Shown piece by piece: positions 18,077 through 27,435 of a DNA stretch of 64,000 nucleotides (position 1 is its first letter; every line of letters begins with the position of its first letter). The position numbers and the translations under genes are program-made. The stretch spans positions 62,001 through 126,000 of the forward strand of contig NZ_JAMKMS010000014.1 in the NCBI RefSeq assembly GCF_023634655.1. Direction: 5' to 3'. The notes beneath the pieces are model-generated. The model ran no database searches. It saw only the letters and a program-made list of their open reading frames with translations, and was not told where the DNA came from. This DNA comes from Vibrio methylphosphonaticus. GTDB taxonomy: Bacteria > Pseudomonadota > Gammaproteobacteria > Enterobacterales > Vibrionaceae.

Positions 18077-18256
18077 GTTAATGCATCATATTATTAATAA
18101 TACCTTGAGTGTAACTGTTACCAATTACATCAGACAAGCAATTAGTAACAAACTGAAACAGCTAAATGAATAATATTTTCGCTAGTGGGTAAAGTTTTTG
18201 AAACTAACGCCGATAAAAGAAACATTGGATGGTGTTACAAGCGTTTGGAGTATGTC

Positions 18257-18889
18257 ATGAAGAAATTTGCGTGTTTAATTGCGGTCGGGTTGCTGGCAGG
18301 ATGCAGTTCTACGTCATCAATGACAGATAAAATGTTCGCAGGCATTCTCGAAACCGCTCCTCGTTCTGAACATGATGTCATGCATCCTGAATGGGCCAAT
18401 GCCCCGCTAATAAGAAACGCTGGGCAGGTAGGAGCCACCGTCGAAGGTCCTAATGGTCAATATAGAACTCAAGCATGGGATTCGTTAGAAACCTATCTTG
18501 TTAACCATGGCCTTGATTATGAACTGGTCCCGGGCGACTACGTTATGATTCGGCTAAAAGAAAAAATACATTTTAGTACCGGTTCATCACGTGTTTCCGA
18601 TAACTCATCTCAATGGTTGTTCCAATTGGCTAATTTCTTATCCCAGCAACAGGGGATAGATGTCGTGATCGGTGGTCATACTGACAACACTGGGGCGATA
18701 GTCAGAAATGATGTATTATCAGACAAGCGCGCTGAAATGGTGAAAGAAACGTTGATCAAGAATCAGGTCTCTCGTCAAATTATTTATACCCGCGGTTATG
18801 GTGAAGCGGTGCCTGCTTGTACCAATAGCACCTCTTTTGGTAAAGCCTGTAATCGACGTGTAGAGTTAACTTTGATTGTTGCTAAATAG
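18257..18889 (+). CDS. OmpA-family lipoprotein
   Basis: A 210-residue lipoprotein. The start at 18257 is supported by GGAG seven bases upstream and by the signal peptide it opens, with lipobox LAGC (Cys16). The longer frame from 18185 has no signal peptide. Residues about 100-205 form an OmpA/MotB-type peptidoglycan-binding domain (HFSTGSSRVSDNSSQWL, VIGGHTDNTGAIVRNDVLSDKRAE, RGYGEAVPACTNSTSFGKACNRRVEL), with the conserved TD and Arg pair and a Cys pair. It probably links outer membrane and peptidoglycan, like Pal and YiaD. Confidence 0.92.
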   Translation: MKKFACLIAVGLLAGCSSTSSMTDKMFAGILETAPRSEHDVMHPEWANAPLIRNAGQVGATVEGPNGQYRTQAWDSLETYLVNHGLDYELVPGDYVMIRLKEKIHFSTGSSRVSDNSSQWLFQLANFLSQQQGIDVVIGGHTDNTGAIVRNDVLSDKRAEMVKETLIKNQVSRQIIYTRGYGEAVPACTNSTSFGKACNRRVELTLIVAK

Positions 18890-18961
18890 CAGATTAATTT
18901 AGATACCGAGTCAGTTCGATGTTGCAATAGAGAATGATTAAAACCTAATGGTAGACGCAGC

Positions 18962-18993
18962 AAAAAAAAGCGACGATGATTCGTCGCTTTTTT
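18962..18993. terminator. Bidirectional terminator, OmpA lipoprotein / fhs
   Basis: GCGACGA-TGAT-TCGTCGC with A8 before and T6 after, between the convergent genes. Confidence 0.93.
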
Positions 18994-19048
18994 GTTAAAC
19001 CGTTAATTGATCTCTGCGTTAGCCCAAATCAATTTCGTTTAAATCGAA

Positions 19049-20797
19049 CTAGCTCAACCCAATAATGTTACCTTCATCATCGAGGTCAAGAGACATAAAG
19101 GCAGGCTTATCCGGTAAGCCAGGCATTGTCATTACATTACCACAAAGCGCATAAATAAAGCCCGCACCGGCGCAGAGCTTTAGCTCTCTTATCACGACTT
19201 CAAATCCAACGGGAGCCCCTTTGATACTGCCATCCGTGGTGATAGATAACGGTGTTTTCGCTAAGCAAACCGCTAAATGATTAAAGCCTTGAGTTTCATA
19301 TAAATCGAGCTGTTTTTGTGCTTGGTAAGATAGCGAGACATTTGCTGCCCCATACCCGGCTTCACACACCGCCATAAGCTTTTCTTTGACAGTTTGTTCT
19401 GCGGTATACAGTGGTGTGAAGTTAACAGGCGTTTGACAAGCGGCTATGACTTCTTTTGCTAATTCAATCGTACCGTTTCCGCCAAGGGAAAAGCCTTCAC
19501 TGGTTGCGACGCGACAGAGATTATTAAACTGCTTAATCCACTGGGTTAATAGGTCCAATTCTTCCTGAGAATCTTGAGGGAAACGGTTGATAGCAACCAC
19601 AGCAGGGACGCCATACTTGGCGACATTATTAATGTGCCATTTTAGGTTTTCGAATCCGGCTTTAAGCGCCTCTTCGTCGTCTTCAAACAATGAGTCAGGA
19701 ATAGGAGCGCCAGGTTTAAAGTCATACAAGCCTGAATTGGCTTTAAGACCACGAAGTGTTGCGACAATAACCGCACAGTCCGGCTTTTTATCGGTGGCCG
19801 CTGCTTTGATGTTGCAGGCTTTCTCAAAGCCCATGTCGGAACCAAATCCACCTTCTGTGACGGTGTAACTAGCGAGTTTAGTGGCGATCTTGTCGGCAAT
19901 GATGGATGAGTTGCCGTGAGCGATGTTGGCAAACGGACCTGCGTGAATTAGAGTCGGTACGCCTTCCAAGCTTTGCATTAACGTCGGTTCGACGGCGTCT
20001 TTCATAGATACAGCCATTGCCCCGGCAACTTGTAAGTCTTCGGTGGTAATAGGTTGCCCTTCAATGCTGTACGCAACAACAATTTTACCGATTCGAGCTC
20101 TCAGATCTTTCAGGTTTTCAGATAGCGCTAATATCGCCATGAGCTCTGAAGCGGCAGAAATATCGAATCCATCTTCACGTTCGATCCCATTGATGGTTTT
20201 ATTGACCTCGTTTTTGCCCACAGTGACCATACGTAGCGAACGATCGTTATGGTCAATGACGCGTTTCCAAACGACGTTCTTTACGTCGATTTTAAGCGCC
20301 GATAGTCCAGTACGAGACTCAAAGTTGTCATAGCCCAAGCGTTGTTCATGATAGATGCGAGCGTCTATCGCTGCAGCAGCAAGATTATGCGCTGCTGTTA
20401 CGGCATGGATATCACCCGTTAAGTGTAGGTTGAGTTCCTCCATTGGTGCGACTTGTGCGTAACCACCACCGGCAGCGCCGCCTTTTACACCAAAAACCGG
20501 TCCCATAGAGGGTTGGCGGATGCACGCAAACACGCTTTCGCCAAGTTTTTTTAGCCCTTGAGAGAGCCCAACCGTGGTAACGGTTTTACCTTCACCTAAC
20601 GGCGTTGGGGTAATCGCAGTAACGACAATAAGCTTGCCATCAAGGTTATCTTGAAGACGTTCAATAGCTTTAAGCGACACTTTTGCTTTATGCACGCCTT
20701 GAGGAAGTATTTCGTGATCGAGCAAACCAGCGTCTTTGGCAACGTCGGTGATAGCAGAAAGTGAGGCACTACGGCAGATTTCGATGTCAGATAGCAT
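19049..20797 (-). CDS. fhs: Formate-tetrahydrofolate ligase
   Basis: A 582-residue cytosolic enzyme that joins formate to tetrahydrofolate using ATP, feeding one-carbon units to purine synthesis. The P-loop TPTPLGEGKTVTTVGL and RQPSMGPVFGVKGGAAGGG are family signatures, followed by HLTGDIHAVTAAHNL and the C-terminal GNVMTMPGLP. The length is slightly above the usual 555-560. It lies 174 bases after gsk on the same strand, but a terminator separates them. Confidence 0.97.
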   Translation of the reverse strand: MLSDIEICRSASLSAITDVAKDAGLLDHEILPQGVHKAKVSLKAIERLQDNLDGKLIVVTAITPTPLGEGKTVTTVGLSQGLKKLGESVFACIRQPSMGPVFGVKGGAAGGGYAQVAPMEELNLHLTGDIHAVTAAHNLAAAAIDARIYHEQRLGYDNFESRTGLSALKIDVKNVVWKRVIDHNDRSLRMVTVGKNEVNKTINGIEREDGFDISAASELMAILALSENLKDLRARIGKIVVAYSIEGQPITTEDLQVAGAMAVSMKDAVEPTLMQSLEGVPTLIHAGPFANIAHGNSSIIADKIATKLASYTVTEGGFGSDMGFEKACNIKAAATDKKPDCAVIVATLRGLKANSGLYDFKPGAPIPDSLFEDDEEALKAGFENLKWHINNVAKYGVPAVVAINRFPQDSQEELDLLTQWIKQFNNLCRVATSEGFSLGGNGTIELAKEVIAACQTPVNFTPLYTAEQTVKEKLMAVCEAGYGAANVSLSYQAQKQLDLYETQGFNHLAVCLAKTPLSITTDGSIKGAPVGFEVVIRELKLCAGAGFIYALCGNVMTMPGLPDKPAFMSLDLDDEGNIIGLS

Positions 20798-20937
20798 TAA
20801 CGGTCCTATAAAGCCACAAAATAAATGAGGGAAACGTTTGCGTCGAGATAATACTGGCTAATAATTCTTTGTAAAGACAAAATTTCAGTATGCTGTACTA
20901 AACTTGACCAGATCAAATTGTTAGCGATGTTTTAATG

Positions 20938-20966
20938 AAAAAAAGAGGCTTATTAGCCTCTTTTTA
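20938..20966 (-). terminator. Terminator after gsk
   Basis: GAGGCT-TATT-AGCCTC with A7 on the left and T5 on the right. Read on the minus strand, it ends the gsk transcript before fhs. Confidence 0.9.
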
Positions 20967-20971
20967 TTTAT

Positions 20972-22276
20972 CTATCTATCCCAGTATGCTTCTTCTAAGC
21001 TATCTTCTCGTTCAGGCAACGCACGAGTCAGTCTTGGTGAGTGTTGCATTAACACCTCATAGCTGACGCGGTTCGCGTATTTACATACTTGCGATAAAGA
21101 AGAGTAGGTTAGACATGGCATCACATGTTTGTCTGAGCCTGGTACATTATTATGATGGAATGCATTTGCCGTCATATCATGCAGCAGGGCGGAAAGGGCA
21201 CCGTCACCAGCTCCATTAGTATTCTTGATCTCAAGAGGACCACCTAAGTAAGGACCAATGTGAGAGTATACTTTCTGTGGATCAGCACAATCTTGCTTGC
21301 GCATAGCTCGACTGAATTCAAACTGGTTAAAATTCTCAATCGGCCCTTCTAATAGCTCATGAGTGGTGTCTCTAAGTGCAACATTGTCGCAGTAGCCAGC
21401 CATGTATAAACCATGAGGACCTGCGGTGCACAGTACCAAATCAACCCAATCTAGTGCTTTGTTTGCTGCAAGAAGCGGATCGCTAAACCCAGTTAAGGCT
21501 TCGCCTTCTTCTTCGTTCATTGCCACAATCGTGACATTTTCTTTAATGTAGTCTTGCCAAAACTTTTCGTTGCCTTGGATAACCCACTTAGTACCTAGCG
21601 TGAGGACGACGGGCACAGACTTTTGCTTGGCGAGCTCTACCGCTCGAGCAACGGCTAATGGCATTGGATCTTCGGGTTTGCCGCGCATGAGGTAAGATGA
21701 GACGACTAACGCGGATGCTTTGTCAAAAATTGACTCAGGAACGCTCTCTGGAAGCAGCTGATTCATTTGACCTTCGTTAATAGCAAAAGTACGTTCACCA
21801 TCATCTGTGATCAAGGTATAGCAACGACCAATCGGACCATCGACAGTCTGCAAATGGTTAAGGTTCATTCGTGAAGAGGTACGGCACAAGTAGCGATAGC
21901 CGTATGAGCCTACTTCGATGTTTTTTGACATCACGCCAAGCAACACGGACTTACTGTCCGCAAGGACTGAGTAATTATGCAGGGTGTTACCTATTGTATC
22001 ACCTGGAAATTGGTGAGTAATTAAACCTTGCTCAACCAACTCTTGGTATAAAGCATCGGCTTTGCTTTCTTCAAGAACAAGTGAGTGTCCCTTACTCAGC
22101 TCATACTTTTCTAAAAACGAGTTATCTACACGAGCTTCAATATCGACAATAGTCTGTCCAACGCCAATGATTGTTGGTCGAAAATATTTCGGTGCAGCTT
22201 GAGCTTGGCTCACAGATAGGTTTTTTTTACTTGTTGGAAAGTAATGCTTTGATTTACGTTGTCCGGGGAATCTCAT
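20972..22276 (-). CDS. gsk: Inosine-guanosine kinase
   Basis: A 434-residue ribokinase-family (PfkB) enzyme, the same length as E. coli Gsk. It phosphorylates inosine and guanosine to IMP and GMP in purine salvage. The N-terminal MRFPGQRKSKHYFP, the AxNEEEGEAL segment near residue 250 and the C-terminal anion-hole motif NTNGAGDGALSALLHD (catalytic Asp) support the call. It has its own promoter region at 22277-22484, divergent from the diguanylate cyclase. Confidence 0.96.
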   Translation of the reverse strand: MRFPGQRKSKHYFPTSKKNLSVSQAQAAPKYFRPTIIGVGQTIVDIEARVDNSFLEKYELSKGHSLVLEESKADALYQELVEQGLITHQFPGDTIGNTLHNYSVLADSKSVLLGVMSKNIEVGSYGYRYLCRTSSRMNLNHLQTVDGPIGRCYTLITDDGERTFAINEGQMNQLLPESVPESIFDKASALVVSSYLMRGKPEDPMPLAVARAVELAKQKSVPVVLTLGTKWVIQGNEKFWQDYIKENVTIVAMNEEEGEALTGFSDPLLAANKALDWVDLVLCTAGPHGLYMAGYCDNVALRDTTHELLEGPIENFNQFEFSRAMRKQDCADPQKVYSHIGPYLGGPLEIKNTNGAGDGALSALLHDMTANAFHHNNVPGSDKHVMPCLTYSSLSQVCKYANRVSYEVLMQHSPRLTRALPEREDSLEEAYWDR

Positions 22277-22484
22277 ACTAAACGCTAAGGGATCAAAATT
22301 TTCCGTATGATATCACATTATGTGTCATTTTGTTGCAATGAATTGCACTGTAAATGCCTAAATTGCCCGTTATGTTCCATTTATGTCAGTTTAATATAAG
22401 GTTGAGTTCATATTTTTAACCTTACCTCTAGCATGGTTAATGTGGGTGCTAATCTAGAACTAAAACAAAGTAAGAGGTGTTAAA

Positions 22485-23447
22485 TTGAATCAACTTGATA
22501 TCAATAAGGTTGACTTTAAGCAGGCCTTTAATCGCCTTGATAGTTACTTTTTTATTAAAGATGCACAGGGCTGCTATGTTTTCGTCAATGAAGCTATTTG
22601 TCAGTTGTTTAACTTATCGAATGAGCAAATTCTAGGTAAAAAAGACGATGAATTTTTTAATCTCGACGAAAGTAACGAGATTATCGTCAATGACCAGTTA
22701 GTGCTCAGTGGGCAAACGGTGTCTACACTTGAGAAAAATATATTAAAGGGCAACCGGGTCCGGTATTACCAAAACATGAAATCACCATTATTTGATAATG
22801 ATGGTGAGGTAATTGGAATATTTGGAATTGCCATTGATGTCAGTGACGCCATTGCAAAAAAGCATGAGTTGGAGATCATGGTTATTCGAGACGAGCTCAC
22901 TGGTCTCTATAATCGCCGTTTTTTAGATGCCCAATTGGCGTGTGAATATTCTTCCTTTCAACGTCACAAACAGCCATTTTCACTGTTAATGATGGATGTG
23001 GATAATTTTAAGGCAATTAATGATTTACTCGGGCACAGCACTGGCGATCATGTACTTTATGAAATTGGTAAAATTATGCTCGAATCTCTGCGAGTTGAAG
23101 ACTACTGCTGCCGATTTGGTGGTGATGAATTTGCCATTTTATTGCCAAATACAGAGCTACGTGATGCATTTTTCTTAGGAGAAAGACTTCGAGAAGCCGT
23201 CGCGGCGTTTAAATTTACAAGTGTTGATGGTCGAGCGTTCAGCACAACAGTAAGTATTGGTGCCTCACACCTTACCGAGCAGGAAGAGCAGGACGGACTT
23301 ACCAATATGGCTGATGCTGCATTAATGCAGGCAAAAAGAAAGTGTAAAAACTCGACACTCGTTTATTGTCATAAACAAACCATTATTACCAAGTGCACAG
23401 ATTGTGATTTAGCCTGCGGTAATGAACTGCAGTCTCCTTCAAATTAG
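22485..23447 (+). CDS. PAS-GGDEF diguanylate cyclase
   Basis: A 320-residue soluble enzyme that makes cyclic di-GMP from two GTP. Residues about 12-125 form a PAS sensor (FFIKDAQGCYVFVNEAIC, GIFGIAIDVSD). The GGDEF domain follows, with an intact GGDEF at 212-216. R203-x-x-D206 lies five residues before it, the product-inhibition I-site. The protein ends with a cysteine cluster, C-T-D-C-D-L-A-C, plus a preceding Cys, which is unusual and could bind metal. The start is TTG with AAGAGGTG upstream. No ATG is better placed. Confidence 0.93.
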   Translation: MNQLDINKVDFKQAFNRLDSYFFIKDAQGCYVFVNEAICQLFNLSNEQILGKKDDEFFNLDESNEIIVNDQLVLSGQTVSTLEKNILKGNRVRYYQNMKSPLFDNDGEVIGIFGIAIDVSDAIAKKHELEIMVIRDELTGLYNRRFLDAQLACEYSSFQRHKQPFSLLMMDVDNFKAINDLLGHSTGDHVLYEIGKIMLESLRVEDYCCRFGGDEFAILLPNTELRDAFFLGERLREAVAAFKFTSVDGRAFSTTVSIGASHLTEQEEQDGLTNMADAALMQAKRKCKNSTLVYCHKQTIITKCTDCDLACGNELQSPSN

Positions 23448-23523
23448 TTCGTTATATTTAAAACTTGTCCGCAATAAGAGTTGGTTGGATATCACGCATG
23501 GTTTTAGCGTACCACCGAAGTTG

Positions 23524-23550
23524 TATTAAAAAGAGCCCAATCAAGGGCTC
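23524..23550 (-). terminator. Terminator after creA
   Basis: GAGCCC-AATCAA-GGGCTC. On the minus strand it is followed by TTTTTAATAC. It may also serve the convergent diguanylate cyclase gene. Confidence 0.85.
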
Positions 23551-23560
23551 ATTCTATGGG

Positions 23561-24037
23561 TTATGGTTGAGTCGAAGCGACAGGCTCGACAAATGCTTTT
23601 GTCCCCCATAAAGGCACCGTAGATAGGCTGTGCTTAAAGCTGCCTGATGTTTCTTTGGTTGAATAGGACAGATACATGAGTGTTTGATTCTCTGCATCCA
23701 AAATACGGCGAACTTTCATTGTTTTGAACAGTATACTTTTAGACTTTCTAAATACTATCTCGCCTGATTTGGACGTGTCGATTTGTGCTATCATTTCAGG
23801 CGTGATTTCACCTGTTTGGCGGCATGATATAGAACTGTCACTTGGGTCTGAAAAGCTTAAGTTGGCCTCAATGCTTGCAATATGACACGTCACACCGGGT
23901 ACTTCTGGATCGGTTAATGTGTTGAGTTTAATGTCTTTTAATGTAAACATGCCAAGTGAAACATCACCAACCTCCTTATCTCCGCAACCCGTTAGGGCAA
24001 GGGCAAGAGCTGGAACAATCATAAGCTTTTTCAACAT
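23561..24037 (-). CDS. creA: CreA family lipoprotein
   Basis: A 158-residue exported protein of the CreA family (E. coli CreA 157 residues). The start at 24037 opens a signal peptide ending LTGC, so it is probably a lipoprotein. The 14-codon longer frame lacks this. The conserved core is EVGDVSLGMFTLKDIKLNTLTDPEVPGVTCHIA in the frame, then SISCRQTG, FRKSKSILFKTMKVRRILD and YLSYSTK. The two Cys of VTCHI and ISCRQ are conserved. The function is unknown. The family name comes from the E. coli cre locus, although no creBC genes are present here. Confidence 0.92.
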   Translation of the reverse strand: MLKKLMIVPALALALTGCGDKEVGDVSLGMFTLKDIKLNTLTDPEVPGVTCHIASIEANLSFSDPSDSSISCRQTGEITPEMIAQIDTSKSGEIVFRKSKSILFKTMKVRRILDAENQTLMYLSYSTKETSGSFKHSLSTVPLWGTKAFVEPVASTQP

Positions 24038-24112
24038 ATTGGGGCAATCCTTTAAAATAAGAGCTTGTGTATACAATAACCACGGTCAGCAAAAAATCAA
24101 ATAGGATTTACA

Positions 24113-24625
24113 ATGAAAGACGCGGCAATGGCTCTATATAACAAAAAGAATGAATGGTTAGCAAGCCAAGTAGATGTCGAATTCCCCACACCAGAAAGCA
24201 TTAAAGGACGAGCTTTATATCTTGATTCTTTAACCAGTAGGTATCTTGAACCTGTCCCCGTAACAGAAGGATATTCTGCAACAATTGAGTGGCATCTTGT
24301 TGATTTTCATAGACTCACTGTCATGTTTTCACTTCTTCAGTCTAAAATATGGGAAAGCGAAGAGGCTCAAAATGTCATTGTTGAGTTTTTGACACAAATA
24401 ATCCTTGAGCCAGAATACAGCTTGTATGTTGGGTTTACTGAAGGCGAAGCGGTTTGCGCTGCAAGCGTGTGCCGACAAAGTGATGTGGTTGTTGTTTCTG
24501 ATATTGTCGACGCGACGGCAACAATGAGTCATGATGACATTGCCTTATCACTTATTTACCAGACGCTAAACATCAATAATGATGCGAATACAAACTTAGT
24601 AGAGATATGGATTGAAAAACGGTGA
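24113..24625 (+). CDS. Hypothetical protein, possibly acetyltransferase-like
   Basis: A 170-residue soluble acidic protein, divergent from creA. I do not recognise it with certainty. Residues 40-65 and 88-150 have an alternating beta pattern, including YSLYVGFTEGEAVCAASVCRQ followed by DVVVVSDIVDAT, which resembles strands 4 and 5 of GNAT acetyltransferases. No clear acetyl-CoA binding (Q/R-x-x-G-x-G/A) motif is present, so the similarity may be only structural. The ATG at 24113 follows an ATAGGA ribosome site. Confidence 0.72.
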   Translation: MKDAAMALYNKKNEWLASQVDVEFPTPESIKGRALYLDSLTSRYLEPVPVTEGYSATIEWHLVDFHRLTVMFSLLQSKIWESEEAQNVIVEFLTQIILEPEYSLYVGFTEGEAVCAASVCRQSDVVVVSDIVDATATMSHDDIALSLIYQTLNINNDANTNLVEIWIEKR

Positions 24626-24750
24626 TCAGCACGAAACTTTCGTCTATTGATTAGAGGAATGTCGTAAACCATCGTGTAGATACCGTTTTGTGTACCCAAT
24701 ATCTATTAATATTTATGACGAATTAAGTGGTTATGGGTATGTAAACTAAT

Positions 24751-25428
24751 ATGTCAGTAGTGAAGTGTGTCTTATTTGATTGCGATGGAACCTTAGTCGA
24801 CAGCGAAATGCTCTGTTGTGAAGCATTGGTTGCGACCTTCAAAGAAGTGGGAGTGTCGCTTTCAATAGAAATGGCGGTGGAGAACTTTTCGGGAGGAAAA
24901 ATTGCCGATGTGTTGACGTCAGCTAAAGGGCTCACTGACTCAAACGCATCTCTGGATCTGCTCGAGCCCATTTATCGACGTTTGACCACAGAGCTATTTG
25001 AATCAAAACTCACTCCAATAAATGGGGTGGAACAATTACTCGATTACTTAGATGATGAGAAGATTGAGTACTGCGTTGTCACCAATAGCCCCGCAAATAA
25101 AGCGTTGCACATGTTGTCGATTGTTGGACTGTCAGAGCGATTTCGAGGAAAAATCATTTCAGCGTTTGATGCGAACAGCTGGAAGCCAGAACCCGATCTT
25201 TTGAGTTATGCTGTGACCATTATGGGATTTCTCCCAAAGGAATGTGTGTACATTGACGATACAGAAAAAGGCGTCAATATGGGGATCGCGACGGGCGTTA
25301 AGACGGTGCATTTCTCTAAAGTCTGTATAGACAATCAACCTAATGTGACATGCCTGTTCGCGATGAATCAGGTTGTTGCACACATAAGTGAATTAAACAG
25401 CTCAATGAACAAGGCGGCAAGTGTGTGA
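24751..25428 (+). CDS. HAD-superfamily phosphatase, YieH-like
   Basis: A 225-residue haloacid dehalogenase-type hydrolase with motif I FDCDGTLVDSE (nucleophile D10, general acid D12), motif II VVTNSPANK, motif III KPEPD with its Lys, and motif IV YIDDTEKGV. The helical cap between motifs I and II places it in subfamily IA, like E. coli YieH (6-phosphogluconate phosphatase) and beta-phosphoglucomutase. The substrate is not fixed by sequence. Its 3' end overlaps the convergent zinc-ribbon gene by 27 bases. Confidence 0.9.
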   Translation: MSVVKCVLFDCDGTLVDSEMLCCEALVATFKEVGVSLSIEMAVENFSGGKIADVLTSAKGLTDSNASLDLLEPIYRRLTTELFESKLTPINGVEQLLDYLDDEKIEYCVVTNSPANKALHMLSIVGLSERFRGKIISAFDANSWKPEPDLLSYAVTIMGFLPKECVYIDDTEKGVNMGIATGVKTVHFSKVCIDNQPNVTCLFAMNQVVAHISELNSSMNKAASV

Positions 25429-25614
25429 GTTAGGCTGTATTTGAACCATGACCTTATTAATATACATTTCTGTCCAATCTTTGGAGTATTCTTGTGTGTA
25501 GAATCCACAGCCTGCGCAAAGGAATGTTTCGCCATCTTCTGACAAAAGATACTCATCGGAATCACATTCTGGGCAGTCGTGACTATTCTGTGTCTCGATA
25601 GTGTATTTCTTCAT
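25402..25614 (-). CDS. Small zinc-ribbon protein
   Basis: A 70-residue protein with two CxxC knuckles (CPEC and CAGC, 16 residues between) around DEYLLSEDGETFL, a zinc-ribbon arrangement. The second in-frame ATG at 25614 was chosen because AAGG lies eight bases upstream, while the first ATG (25635) has no ribosome site. The function is unknown. Its 3' end overlaps the convergent HAD gene by 27 bases. The conserved-looking ribbon supports it as real. Confidence 0.62.
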   Translation of the reverse strand: MKKYTIETQNSHDCPECDSDEYLLSEDGETFLCAGCGFYTQEYSKDWTEMYINKVMVQIQPNSHTCRLVH

Positions 25615-25764
25615 TGGAAGTACCTTCTTATTCATTCAATTGACGAGTCTGTCATCAAGATAAGCATAATACGCATCACTAATTTTATGTCGAAAAATTA
25701 GCGCCTTGCACAATAACCTGCGAGTAATGTCACTCAAACGCAAACAAAATTATGCTCGAGGCAC

Positions 25765-27435
25765 TTAATCTTCAATATCAAATACCACCTGACCTTGTAA
25801 CAACGTCATTATTACGTTTGCAGATGGGATTTTTTGGGTTGGCAGGCGAGTAATATCCTGATCAATAATGGCCAAATCAGCAGACTTTCCGATGGTTATT
25901 GAGCCAGTGATATGTTCGATTCCTAAGCTTTGCGCCGCATTAATAGTATACGCATCGATAGCCTGTTCTACCGTTTCAAACCCCAAATGCTTCATTTTCA
26001 AACTATTCGAAATCCCGACAAGGGGGTTGAGATCGTGGACATTCCAGTCGCTACTCAGTGTGACGTTAGCCTCGGTGTCCAAAATTGCGCGTGGATTCAT
26101 CATCGCGTTAGCTCGTTGTTGACCTAAAAATGGGACGGCCCAATTATGGTCGTTGAATGCCACATACTCAGATCCCACCTGAAAGTCAGCCGTAACATTG
26201 AGCAGGGCAAAGCGGGGAATATCTTGTTTGGCCACAAGCTCTACATGCGTCAAGGTATAAGGCTTAAGTGAGCCTTGTTTTCTCACGTACTCAATGGCAT
26301 TTAAAGACTCTTGCACAGCACCATCGCCAATAGCATGAATGTGGGCGCTGTAGCCTATGTCGTTTAAAGACGTGAGCCAGGTTTGCATTTCTTTTGGTGC
26401 GATATAATTGATGCCGTAAGGGTCATTGGCAAGATACGTTTTGATGTAAGGATTGAGTGTTTTTGACGTACCGTTAATAATGATACCATCACTGTACATT
26501 TTGACTTGATCAACTAAGAGTAACCGTGTTGGGTCATCAGAGAATATTTGCTTTAGAAATGCAAGCTGCTCTGCCATGGGAAAACTCGGGTAGATCCATG
26601 GACGTAGAGAGAGTCGTGCGGTAAGTGTTTGGTCGTCTTCCGCCTTTTGCCAAACGTCATACCATCCACGTTTCCAGTACATCCTGCCATCTCCAATGGT
26701 TGTGATACCGTTAGAAGCGACGTGTTCTAGCCCAAGTAGCAGCCCATCATAACTCTGCTGAAAACGGTTGGATAAACTATTCCAAGCGAGATCCATGACG
26801 ATATCGCCAGCGTTATCTAGCAAAATACCGTTGAGTTTGTTGGTCGCGGTTTGTTTGAGTATTCTTCCACCTTTGGGATCAGGCGAATGCTGATTAATTC
26901 CTGCTAACGTTAACGCCACCGAGTTAACCCACATCGAGTGCGAAGTTTGCTCCATAATAATGACGGGTTGGTTGGGAAAAATACGATCAAGAACCTCTAA
27001 TGGGGTATCGGTATTATTCTCTAATATTGATGTTAATGAAAAACCATACCCAATGAGCCAATCTTTAGTGTTGAACGATGCTTTGCATGCTTCTAGATAC
27101 GGGATTTGATCAGCCAGTGATGCGTAATCTGGAAGTTCACATTGACCACCCACTTCGGACGCGGCTTCAAAAACATGATTATGATTATCAATGAAGCCGG
27201 GCAGTATCGTGGCCTGATTCAAATCGATGATATCGGTGTCGTCGGTTGCCAGTGCTTCTAGGTCGATAGTCTTACCAATACGGGTGATTATGCCATTATT
27301 AATCGCAAGACTATCAGCATTGGGGTGTTGGTATATATTAGCATTGATTAAAATAGTGTCGGTGGAAGGTACAGAACTTGCAATAACAGCCGACGAAAAA
27401 AGGGCGGTCAACATCAAATAGGATATGCGGATCAT
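25765..27435 (-). CDS. Exported amidohydrolase (amidohydrolase 3 / YtcJ-like)
   Basis: A 556-residue metal-dependent hydrolase with a signal peptide (MIRISYLMLTALFSSAVIASS), probably periplasmic. The start at 27435 follows AAAGGACT. The metal site begins with FIDNHNHVFE (two His), and later His are in HIHAIGDGAV and LTHVELV. The C-terminal Asp is in LSSDWNVHDLNP. The N- and C-terminal parts form the small composite beta-sandwich typical of urease-superfamily enzymes (TILINANIY, GKSADLAIIDQDI). Substrates of this family include N-substituted formamides and imines. The actual substrate is unknown. Confidence 0.9.
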   Translation of the reverse strand: MIRISYLMLTALFSSAVIASSVPSTDTILINANIYQHPNADSLAINNGIITRIGKTIDLEALATDDTDIIDLNQATILPGFIDNHNHVFEAASEVGGQCELPDYASLADQIPYLEACKASFNTKDWLIGYGFSLTSILENNTDTPLEVLDRIFPNQPVIIMEQTSHSMWVNSVALTLAGINQHSPDPKGGRILKQTATNKLNGILLDNAGDIVMDLAWNSLSNRFQQSYDGLLLGLEHVASNGITTIGDGRMYWKRGWYDVWQKAEDDQTLTARLSLRPWIYPSFPMAEQLAFLKQIFSDDPTRLLLVDQVKMYSDGIIINGTSKTLNPYIKTYLANDPYGINYIAPKEMQTWLTSLNDIGYSAHIHAIGDGAVQESLNAIEYVRKQGSLKPYTLTHVELVAKQDIPRFALLNVTADFQVGSEYVAFNDHNWAVPFLGQQRANAMMNPRAILDTEANVTLSSDWNVHDLNPLVGISNSLKMKHLGFETVEQAIDAYTINAAQSLGIEHITGSITIGKSADLAIIDQDITRLPTQKIPSANVIMTLLQGQVVFDIED

